Source: Odontesthes bonariensis
Taxonomy: Eukaryota; Chordata; Actinopteri; Atheriniformes; Atherinopsidae
Assembly: GCF_027942865.1 (NCBI RefSeq)
Contig: NC_134509.1
Span: 17,936,267 to 18,000,266 of the forward strand
Direction: 5' to 3'
Length of the DNA: 64,000 nucleotides
Below, piece after piece: positions 31,119 to 43,100 of the stretch (position 1 is the stretch's first letter; the number at the start of each line of letters is the position of its first letter). The notes beneath the pieces are model-generated. The model saw nothing but the letters and a program-made list of their open reading frames with translations, searched no databases and had not been told where the DNA came from. The translations under genes were made by a program, and so were the position numbers.

Positions 31119-34100
31119 ATGAGTTTAACTGCAGCGCTGAGTGGATTTCTTGTCGTCCTTCTCTCGGTGTCAGGTACCGTATGTCTACATTTACCTTCAC
31201 TGGAATCAGAGAGACCAACGTGGGCCAACATGGAGTCTGTAAACTGGGGCTGAACCTCACTTTATGATATGATATGTTGAAATGGACGGATCAGAGCTGC
31301 GTGAAGAGGAACTTCATTAAAATGCTGGATGTTTTTATCCAAGTTAAACAGTGATTTTACTTTGATGGATTCTTCATAACTGAACAAACTTTAGTGTTGT
31401 TAAACAGTCATTTCTGCCTGCAGCTTTATGAGCTGATTCAGACTCTGAAGCTGAGACTCTCTGTTCCTGATGGTGGAGATCATGATGTTTCCATGCTCTG
31501 TGCAGATAACACAAGACAGTTTAGTTTTTACTCTACAATAGATGCTGTCAAGTGTTTCCTGTAAACTTTATGCTTTACATTTATCTGACTCTCACATTTA
31601 ACTCAGCAACAAGTCGAAGGCAGAGAGAACAAACGGGCTAAAATAAGCAGAAAGAGTGTGATAATAAAACTCTTCCTCTTTCTCTGCTCAGTAAACTGAA
31701 TCAGAGTTCTCTGGTTCACCACTTCTCTGTTCCTTCACTGCATCCTGACACTCTATGATCTCCTCCCTCAGAGCAGATTGAGACTGACTGTGGAGAGCAT
31801 GTGTTCATCTTCCAGTCTTCATCACACTGACCATGTGGAGCTGAGGGACCACTTTGTGTTTGGTTCCTGAGGCTGTTCATTCTGACTGTGGGCTCTGATG
31901 TGCTCTGTGTTACAGCGGTTCAGGGTCAGAGTGACTGGAGTGTGACTTACAGTCGTACATCGATCTGTGCTGTGAAAGGATCAACAGTGGAAATCAGCTG
32001 CACCTACACCCATCCAGACAGAAAAAATGATAAAGTTATTGAAGTTATAGAAAGATTCTGGTTCAGGGAAGGTGATGATAAAGCTCCTGTGGATCTGATG
32101 ACAGACTCGGACTACACAGGTCGTGTTCAGTATTTCTTTACAGGGAATGTCTGGTCTCTGAGAATCAAAGACCTGAGAGAGAGCGACTCAGCTCAGTACA
32201 AGTTCAGATTCATAACAAACCAACAAGGAGGACGTTTTACTGGTTCACCTGGAGTCTTTTTGTCTGTCTCAGGTAACATTTTCTCTGAATCATCATTTGG
32301 CTCCAGATGCTTTTTGCATGTATGTAAGAACATAAATGACATTTCTGTTGTTTCTTCATGTGTTCAGCTCTCCAGGTGCAGGTGATCAGATCATCAGAGT
32401 ACAAACGGGGTTATTACTGGGCAGAACTGAAATGTCACAGCAGTCGTCTGTCTGATCATCGTTCCTATGTCTGGACCAAGAATGAGCAGATAACTCTGAG
32501 AGGAACATCTTCTACTATTTCAACCTCATTTTATCCTGCAGACAGAGTTTCCTGTGCTGTAAAAGGATACAAGGAGTGTCCCTCTCCATCAGTGTGTGAG
32601 TTCACTCAACAGTCTTCCACCAACTTTTCACCATCTAGATGAGCCTTTAACATATTGTACTGCAGCCTAACTAGTAGTTACACAGTTGCTGATTTAAGAA
32701 GAGACAGTTTTATTCAGAACTGGGTGTCAAACATGTCTGGATGTTCAGGAGATTCAAACCACCAATGACACAGAAAACCACCTTTAAGGTTTCAGATGCT
32801 TCCACAGACATAAAAATCTCACGTTATTAGATGTTAAATGTGTTCATGTTTTCTCCTGCAGATGCTCCAAAGCTTCCCTCTGTGTCAGTGAGTCCCTCTG
32901 CTGAGATAGAGGAGGGCAGTTCAGTGACTCTGACCTGCAGCACTGATGCTAACCCAGCAGCTCAATACACCTGGTACAAGGAGAAGAATAATATTAAACT
33001 TCTCAATAAAGACTCACAGCTCTTCTTCAGCTCCATCCAGTCCTCTGACTCTGGACAGTATTACTGTTTAGCTGCAAACCAGCTGGGGCGGAAGTGGTCA
33101 GGATACAGACGTATTGATGTGAAATGTGAGTAAAAGAAATGAGATTCATGAACATGTTTCCTTCAGCTCTGTCTGTTTAACACTGACATTCTGCTGCTGG
33201 ACTTCACTGAGCAGCTGAAAGAGGAAGTTTTATTCCCAGTTGGCTCCCAGAGATAAATTCAGGAGATTCAAACCATCAGAGATCCTGAAAACCACCTCAA
33301 AGTTACACATGACTGAACAAACATGAGCACACATTAATCCAACCTGTGTCTCCTAGAAATGATGTTTCTATACTGCTGATTTAATGAGTCAAACACATTT
33401 AGAAGCCTCATGTGGCAACATTCAGTGGATGGTAGGAAGGTCAACGTCTTTGTTCCCCTCACAGTTATATTACAGAACAAACACCACAAACCATCAAATG
33501 ATCTCTGTGACAGTAAATCTGAAGAAGAATGTTCACAAAAGAAAACATCAAACACACATTGATCTCTTAGTTTGGACTCACCAGGACTGTAATATCAATA
33601 ACTGTATTGATCCAGCTCTGAATATCAATAATCAGTCAGACCATCGCTGCAGACTTTCAGACACATTTCAGACATGTTTGTGTGATATAATCTGACTGTG
33701 GTTACCTTCACAGATGTGGAGAAACGTTTAGTCCAGATGTGGCAGCAGCTGCAGTCAGTTTGATGAATTATGGAGACAGAAGTTTATCTTTAAAGGATTT
33801 GATTTCTGCTCTTCTTCACTGCTCATTTAGCTCAGACTTACTCATGTTAAAGACACACTGTGGACTTTTGCAGCTCTCTGTGCATCAGGAAGAGACTGGA
33901 AAGGGGGGTCCCATGCATTCACTAAATAACATCCAGATCATATTACAGTTTAACAAACACATCATCTTCTAATGAACATTTCATGTTTTCTCCTGCAGAT
34001 GCTCCAAAGCTTCCCTCTGTGTCAGTGAGTCCCTCTGCTGAGATAAAGGAGGGCAGTTCAGTGACTCTGACCTGCAGCAGTGATGCTAACCCAACAGCTA

Positions 34101-37100
34101 AATACACCTGGTACAAGGAGGATCAAACACTGCATCATGAAGCAGGAGGAAGTTACCGTTTCACCTCCATCAGCTCTGAGGATAAAGGGATCTACTACTG
34201 CAAGTGTGAGAATCAGCATGGATGGATCAACTCTTCATCTCTCTTCTTAAATGTTCAGTGTAAGTCACATGAGGCTGTTTTGTTTTATGAAACAAAAGTC
34301 CTCCAATAATTTAGAATATTTCTAATAATTTCAGCGATGTGTTTCTGCATACATGTTCTCCAGATGCTCCAAAGCTTCCCTCTGTGTCAGTGAGTCCCTC
34401 TGCTGAGATAGAGGAGGGCAGTTCAGTGACTCTGACCTGCAGCAGTGATGCTAACCCAGCAGCTCAATACACCTGGTACAAGGAGAAGAATAATATTAAA
34501 CTTCTCAATAAAGACTCACAGCTCTTCTTCAGCTCCATCCAGTCCTCTGACTCTGGACAGTATTACTGTTCAGCTGCAAACCAGCTGGGGTGGAAGCAGT
34601 CAGGATACAGACGTATTGATGTGAAATGTGAGTAAAAGAAATGAGATTCATGAACATGTTTCCTTCAGCTCTGTCTGTTTAACACTGACATTCTGCTGCT
34701 GGACTTCACTGAGCAGCTGAAAGAGGAAGTTTTATTCCCAGTTGGCTCCCAGAGATAAATTCAGGAGATTCAAACCATCAGAGATCCTGAAAACCACCTC
34801 AAAGTTACACATGACTGAACAAACATGAGCACACATTAATCCAACCTGTGTCTCCTAGTATTATGTTTCTATGCTGCTGATTTAATGAGTCAAACACATT
34901 TAGAAGCATCATGTGGCAACATTCAGTGGATGGTAGGAAGGTCAACGTCTTTGTTCCCCTCACAGTTAAATTACAGAACAAACACCACAAACCATTAAAT
35001 GATCTCTGTGACAGTATATCTGAAGAAGAATGTTCACAAAAGAAAACATCAAACACACATTGATCTCTTAGTTTGGACTCACCAGGACTGTAATATCAAT
35101 AACTCGGGTCGGGAATGAGATCCTTCCCCAAGTGGAGGAGTTCAAGTATCTCGGGGTCTTGTTCACGAGTGAGGGACGAATGGAACAGGAGATTGACAGA
35201 CGGATCGGTGCGGCGTCTGCAGTGATGCGGGCTCTGCACCGGCCCGTCGTGGTGAAGAAGGAGCTGAGCCAGAAGGCGAAGCTCTCGATTTACCGGTCAA
35301 TCTATGTTCCTACCCTCACCTATGGTCACGAGCTGTGGGTAGTGACCGAAAGAACGAGATCGCGAATACAAGCGGCCGAAATGAGTTTCCTCCGCAGGGT
35401 GTCTGGGCTCTCCCTTAGAGATAGGGTGAGAAGCTCGGTCATCCGGGAGGGGCTCGGAGTAGAACCGCTGCTCCTCCGCATCGAGAGGAGTCAGATGAGG
35501 TGGCTCGGGCATCTGGTGAGAATGCCTCCTGGACGCCTCCCCGGTGAGGTGTTCCGGGCCCGTCCCACTGGGAGGAGGCCCCGGGGAAGACCCAGGACAC
35601 GTTGGAGAGACTATGTCTCTCGGCTGGCCTGGGAACGCCTCGGGGTCCCCCCAGAAGAGCTGGAGGAAGTGGCCGGGGACAGGGACGTCTGGGTCTCTTT
35701 GCTCAAGCTGCTGCCCCCGCGACCCGATCCCCGGACCAGCGGAAGATAATGGATGGATGGATGGATGTATTGATCCAGCTCTGAATATAAAAAATCAGTC
35801 AGACCATCGCTGCAGACTTTCAGACACATTTCAGACATGTTTGTGTGATCCCTGCAGAGGAAGCGCATTTTCGACCGTTTGTATCCGCAATCTCGTTCTT
35901 TCGGTCACTACCCACAGCTCGTGGGTGAGGGTAGGAACGTAGATTCGACGACGCTAGCAGAACCACATCATCCGCAAAAAGCTGAGACCCGATTCTGAGG
36001 TTGCCAAAACGCCCTGGCTGCACCTAGAAATTCTGTCCATAAAAAGATTATGAACAGAATTGTTGACAAAGGGCAGCCCTGAGGGAGTCCAACCCTCACC
36101 GGTAACACATCCGACTTACTGCCGGTAATACGGACCAAACTCTGACACCGGTAATCCAGAGACCGAACAGCCCCTATCTAGGGGTCCGGCACTCCATACT
36201 CCCGGAGCACCCCCCCACAGGACTTCCCGAGGGACACGGTCGAACGACCACTCTGATTCAGATGGGGGGGGGGGCCGTTCCTACCAATCACCCCCCTCCA
36301 GGTCTCACTGTCATTGCCCACGTGAGCATTGAAGTCCCCCAGCAGGACGAGGGAGTCTCCTGCAGGAGCACTCTCCAGTGCCTCCTCCAGGGACTCCAAA
36401 AAGTGTGGGTACTCTGAACTGCTGTTTGGTGCATAAGCACAAACAACAGTCAGGAACCGTCCCCCCACCCGAAGGCGGAGGGAGGCTACCCTCTCGTCAA
36501 CCGGGGTAAACCCCAATGTGCAGGCACACAGCCGGGGGGCAATGAGTATGCCCACACTCGCTCTGCGCCTCTCACCACTGGCAGCTCCAGAGTGAAAGAG
36601 AGTCCAACCCTTCTCAAGGAGACTGGTTCCGGAGCCCAAGCCGTGCTATTGAGAATGAGGAGTTGTCGTCATAGTACAGAGCCCCGCCCCTATCCGCCAT
36701 GTTGGCAGAATGCTAGCGAGAAAACGCCATTCTCTCCGTTCGTTTACAGTGTACGCGTGTGTTTTTAAATCAGTAAGTTTAAACAGTGCGGAATTGCAAG
36801 AACATGCCTGGAAATCACTGCTGTGTGAAGAACTGTTCCAGTACCTCACATAATACGTTTGGGAAACATAGGAACAACGAAAAACATTTTTTTCGGTTTC
36901 CTAAATGGATGCAGCATCAGGGAGAGCAGGCGTCTGACCTGACGAGGAGACGCCGGGTTGCCTGGCTGGCTGGACCTTACTTTCGATTGCACCCCTCCGT
37001 CGATGAGAGTGTGTTCTCTACATTTTCACTTGGGTACGTTCTCTAAAAATCTCTTTATGTTGTTGTCTCTTAAAGCTACAAAGTTACTTTATGTTGTTGC

Positions 37101-40100
37101 AAACCCTGAAGTGCACCTGACGTTGCTGCCTAGCTAGCTAACTAGCGAACTGTTGCCTCTTCGAAAATGCTCAATTTGCAAACTGTTGCCTCTTCGAAAA
37201 TTAATGTTAACTACCCCCTAATGTGGCTAATGTGTTAATGTGTACCCCTTCAGCCCTTTTGTCATACCATGAGCAGCGTTACCCTCTCAGTCTGTATCTT
37301 TATTTTGCATGTGTTCTGTGATGGGTTTGCCATTGATTGCATAGGTTTTTTTCATAAACTATTTATTCTGTTGTAGGTAAGCCATCATATGAGATGTTGG
37401 AGAACCACGCTGACTGGACAAATTCAGCTTTTTACATTCAACTGTACCTGTGCACATGCTGCTCAAATGTGAGGGTGAAAACCTAATGCCTTTAGATAAG
37501 ATTGTCACTGTTTGCTGTGCCTTAACGAACATGTGCAAAAGTGTTGTTTGAGTTCATTCCTCATTGTTCATTACTTTTTAATTTGTTTGAAATAAATGTT
37601 TGAGTGCCTTGTTCATTACCTTTTAATTTGTTTGAAATAAATGCTTGAAACAACTTGATATGGCTTAACAATGTTTATTAACAGAACAGGAAAAAAGAAT
37701 AAGGGCGCAAGGTGCAGAATGCAATATACCTCTAGGAAAAGTTAACAGTGCAAAAGAACATGTGTGCATTCAGAATAAAAAGTATAAAAATTTCCAGCAT
37801 GTAAACATCGACAACAAGCAATAATAAAATAATACTGTTACTAGTGCAAAAGAACAAAGAAACACTATTAAGCACAAGAAGAGCAAAACCATGGCGTGTC
37901 AGCGGAGGGTCTGTCCACAAGCCCCACACAACTGAAGTGATACCACTGGACTGGTAAGTGGAGGCTCAGAGTCTCCGTGAATGCAGGACCTGTAAAATAA
38001 ATAAAGTGAAATAAACTAAACAGTAAAAAGCATTTATTTCAAGTTACAGTCTACACTTTAGACACATTGATAATGGCTGTAATCTAACCAGGACATGTAC
38101 ACCTTGCATTCAAAATGTTAATGGCTTAAATCTAACCAGGAATGTACGCCTTGCAATCACACATAAGTACCCTAGCCAACCCAGAACTGGTTTGTTCACT
38201 TTGCAGCCCCCAACACAATAACCTGCTACAGTATGTGTCGTTGGGCTAAAATCAAATGACAACTAAATACCTAAACATAAGCTTTAGCATACATCAAAAC
38301 ATTGGAAACGTTTGTGTACATTGAACATCTCGTTAATCTAGTGTTTACAAAACAAGTCGCAGTTAATTACGTTGTCATTTTGGTCAAGAAGTGTCTAAAT
38401 GCAATGTAATTACAACACACTAAAATGCATGACAAGAACCTTACCTTTGCCAGTACAACGCTGTTATCATCACCAGAGCCACCTGGAGGCTTGTAGATGG
38501 CCAAGTCCTGCACCCAGCCACAGCAGAAAGTCTCGTACAATTCCAAAGATTTGTGACTTTTAAACTCCTGCATAGTGTAGTAACTTACACCAAACACAAG
38601 ATAATTGACTATGTCCATATATGTGCACGGAGGTAACTGGTCCAGGTCTTTGTGCCATTCTGCTGCAGGGAGCTCGTAAGGATCAATATTTTGGATGCTG
38701 GACAGTTTCTCCAAATACCGCTGCTTTGCGCTTGTAATAAGCTTGTCCCTGCAAGGTCCCTTTTCTTTCGCCTTATCTCTCTCCATTGCTTTGCTTTCTT
38801 TCTTTCTTTTGTATTCTCTCTGCCCTGCCGAAATGACAAATGCGGGAGGATATCCGTTAAGTTAATGGCGTTGCCCCTGGCAACCAATAGATTCTTCTGC
38901 CAACATGGCCGATCGGCCGACCGGAGTCACGTGAGTTCTCATTCTCAATAGGCGCATTCCATCTGTAGGACCCTTTGGCAGTTCCTATAACCTTTTCAGG
39001 AACGGGGCCGTTTTTTCCCGTATTCGGACATACAGGAACTCGGGGCCATCGCCCTCAGTTCCTGTAACCATTTAGCTCCTTCTCCGAGGCTGGGTCTGTT
39101 CTGGGTTCTATAGGAACACATCTGACGGAGGTGTTTGGTGGTCGGTAGCTACGCCGCTTGTCATGTTGTGACGGCTGAAATGTTTCCTCATAGGACACGG
39201 ACACAACCTGCGGGTGTTTAATAAGTTAAACTTACACGTCGCCTCCTTTGTCTGCGGCGCTCTGCTCTCCTTCCTTCATCAAACCAAGAAGTATCGCCTG
39301 CGCTCGATCCTGCCTCTCTCCGTGTGCTCTTCCAGCCTCGACGTTAGATGCCCGATGTGATCGTCCATGATTAATATCACCATCATGCAGACCATGAACA
39401 CGGTGGCCTCCCCGCTCTCCATATTAGCTTCTTGGTGGTGTTTTTTTCTTCTCTCCTTACTTTTCGCGGGTTTTGTTTTGTTCTGTTTTGTTGTTGAATG
39501 TGGCGCTAAAGTAACACGTCGCTGTCGCAGACGGCTGCGCCGCATCAGTCTCTATTAGGGTCCCGACTCATGTGCGAATGCAAAATGAAACAGTTCCCCT
39601 GGGGAAGGGCAGTTATTAGAACAGAATTCCAGGTGGACCGTTCCTAGAACTGCGTTCTTAGAACTGCTCTGTTCGAATGTGGCTTATATCTAGCTGGAAC
39701 CGCTCAGCCTCGTACACCAGCTCAGGCTCCTTCCCCAACAGAGAGGTGACGTTCCACGTCCCAAGAGCCAGCTTCAGTAGCCGAGGATCAGACCGCCAAG
39801 GTCTCCACCTCCGGCTGCCACCCAACTCACATTGCACCCGAACAAACACATCTTCTAATGAACATTTCATGTTTTCTCCTGCAGATGCTCCAAAGCTTCC
39901 CTCTGTGTCAGTGAGTCCCTCTGCTGAGATAGAGGAGGGCAGTTCAGTGACTCTGACCTGCAGCAGTGATGCTGACCCAGCAGCTCAATACACCTGGTAC
40001 AAGGAGGATCAAACACTGCATCAAGGAGCAGGAGGAAGCTACCGTTTCCCCTCCATCAGCTCTGAGGATAAAGGGAACTACTACTGCAAGTGTGAGAATC

Positions 40101-43100
40101 AGTATGGATGGATCAACTCTTCATCTCTCTTCTTAAATGTTCAGTGTAAGTCACATGAGGCTGTTTTGTTTTATGAAACAAAAGTCCTCCAATAATTTAG
40201 AATATTTCTAATAATTTCAGTGATGTGTTTCTGCATACATGTTCTCCAGATGCTCCAAAGCTTCCCTCTGTGTCAGTGAGTCCCTCTGCTGAGATAGAGG
40301 AGGGCAGTTCAGTGACTCTGACCTGCAGCAGTGATGCTAACCCAGCAGCTCAATACACCTGGTACAAGGAGGAGGAAGAGTCCCCAAAAGCTTCAGGACA
40401 GAACTTCACCATCGCTGACGTCAGACTTGAACACAGTGGAAATTATTCCTGTGAAGCTCAGAACACAAGAGGAAGTCAGAACTCCACAGTTCTTCTGATG
40501 GTTGTTCCAGGTGATCTTTTATATTCAGTTAATATTTCATGTGGTTTTAATGACTGATTGGCTGTGATGAGGTCATGTGACTCGGGTCGTTTTATTTCAC
40601 AGTACCTAGAAGGTGCATGACCTCCTTCCAGATAATCTTCTTATAAAGTTCACATTCTACCAAAACTGTAAATATTCTGTAAATAACTATAATTTCATCA
40701 TGTTTGATTTTCATATCTGAAAATCTGTGATGCTGCTTTTCTGTAAAAACATCTATTGTTTATCCAGAAGAATCACTTCAACATTTGATCCTCCTGAAGC
40801 TTCATCCATTTTCTTTTCCCAGTTAAACTGAAGTTGTTTTTAAATATCTGATTTGAAGAACTGAGGGTTGAACAGACTGTAAACTCTCCTGAGGTAAATG
40901 TGTGATCTGTAACCTTCAGCTGCTTATATAATATTAATTTGGCTTTTTACTGAATTATCCAAGATATGAATCCACAATGAAAATAATCAGCCACATCCCA
41001 ATAGTGAGAAATAAGATTTTATAATTACAGCAGGTAATGAAATATATTGTCTGATGGTTTGTGTTCCAGATTATTTTAATGTAGTCTTTGCATGTGGTCC
41101 TGTAACACTCAGTCAAGTTAAGGTTCCTCCAATGGACACGAGAACATTACATTACATTACATTACGGTCATTTTGCAGACGCTTTTATCCAAAGCGACTT
41201 ACAATAAGTGTGTTCCACATCGGTAGGCAAAAGAACTTCAGGTCACAAGAAATCATAAGTGCATTTCCTTCCAAAACCAAACAGCTAAGAGCATAACTAG
41301 TGCCAGAGTAAATGCGATAAGTTAGGTACCTAGACAAATGGGAAGACAATTTAGAAAACAAAGACAATTTAGGAAACAAATAAGTGCGTAAGGAGCTAGG
41401 ACGAAACAGGTGATGTCCTAAGAGGGCGGATCAGGGTAGTGTTTCTGTGAAGAGGTGGGTTTTCAGCCTGCGGCGAAAGATGGGCAGCGACTCAGCTGTC
41501 CTGACATCAGTCGGGAAATCGTTCCACCATCGGGGTGCCAGAACAGAGAAAAGCCGTGACCGTGTCGATCGTGCGCAGGGACCGCTGAGTGACGGGGCAG
41601 CCAGGCGCCTGGAGAGCGAAGTGGTCGGGCGGGGGTGTAGGGCTTGACCATAGCCTGGAGGTATGAAGGAGCTGTTCCTTCCACTGCCCTGTAGGCGAGC
41701 ACCAGAGTCTTAAACTGGATGCGAGCAGCTACGGGGAGTCAGTGTAGAGAGCGGAGAAGGGGAGTGGTGTGGGAGAACTTGGGGAGGTTGAACACCAGAC
41801 GAGCAGCAGCTTTCTGAACAAGCTCCAGAGGTCTGATGGCAGAAGCCGGGGCGCCAGCAAGGAGGGAGTTGCAGTAGTCCAGGCGGGAGATGACAAGAGC
41901 CTGGATGAGCTCCTGTGCTGCCTTGTCGGTGAGGAAGGGGCGAATCCTCCGGATGTTGTAGAGGAGGAATCGGCAGGAACTGGTCACTGATGCGATGTTT
42001 GGCGAGAACGACAGTTGGTCGTCCAGGGTCACACCCAGATTCCTCGCGGTCCGAGTTGACGTCACCACGGAGTCATCCATGGTGATGGCCAGATCTCGGA
42101 ATGGGCAGCCGTTCCCCGAGAGAAACACCAGCTCAGTCTTGTCCAGGTTGAGCTTAAGGTGGTGCATCGACATCCACCCTGAGATGTCTGCCAGGCACGC
42201 AGCAATGCGTGCTTCCACTTGGGTGTCAGAAGGGGGAAAAGACAGAATCAGCTGGGTGTCGTCTGCATAGCAGTGGTAGGAAAAGTTATGGGAGTGGATG
42301 ACAGAACCAAGAGATGATGTGTAGAGGAAGAAAAGAAGAGGACCCAAGACCGAACGTTGGGGAACCCCAGTGGTGAGCCTACGTGGCTTCGACACAGATC
42401 CTCTCAGTGTGACCTGGTAGAAGCGATCTGTCAGGTAGGATGAGAACATAGAGAGTGCAGAGCCAGAAACCCCCATTCCCTCCAGGGTAGAGAGAAGGAT
42501 GTCGTGGTTCACTGTGTCAAATGCTGCAGACAGGTCCAGGGTTAGGGTTAGGGTCCAGGAGAATCAGGACAGAGGAGAGAGAGTTAGCTCGAGCAGTTTG
42601 GAGTGATTCAGTTACTGCTAGAAGGGCCGTCTCAGTTGAGTGGCCCACCTTGAACCCGGACTGGTGGGGGTCCAAGAGGTTGTTCTGGTGGAGGTAAGAG
42701 GACAGTTGTTTAGCACGTTCAAGAGTTTTGTTAAGAAAGGGTAGAAGGAATACCGGTCTGTGGGTCAAGAGCTCTCTGAAGGGTCAAGAGCTGGTTTCTT
42801 TAGAAGAGGAGTGACTCTGGCAGTCCTGAAAGCAGAAGGAAAAGAGCCTGATGTCAAAGACGTGTTAATGAGGTGGGTCAGGTAAGGAAGAAGATCAGGG
42901 GCAGCAGAATGAAGGAGAGGGGAAGGGAATGGGTCAAGGGAACATGTGGTGGGGCAGCTGGATGTTACAAGGTGAAGGACCTGATTTGCAGAGAGGGGAG
43001 AGAAGTGGGGCAGAGAGGGAGGTGAGGGAGAAGGTGGTAGGGAGGGAGGAGTGGGAGAGCGACAAGTGTGGGTGGTGTGGACAGCTGGGGGTTGAGGGAA

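Larger units (their letters stand above)
35850..39840 (-). mobile_element. LINE fragment with nested DNA transposons (unit B)
   Basis: Counterpart of 8052-12060. The left part 35850-36645 keeps [12 protein letters not shown] and [19 protein letters not shown]. The right part 39684-39840 holds the APE start. It lies only 82 bases from the forward LINE fragment, giving oppositely oriented related sequences. Confidence 0.8.
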
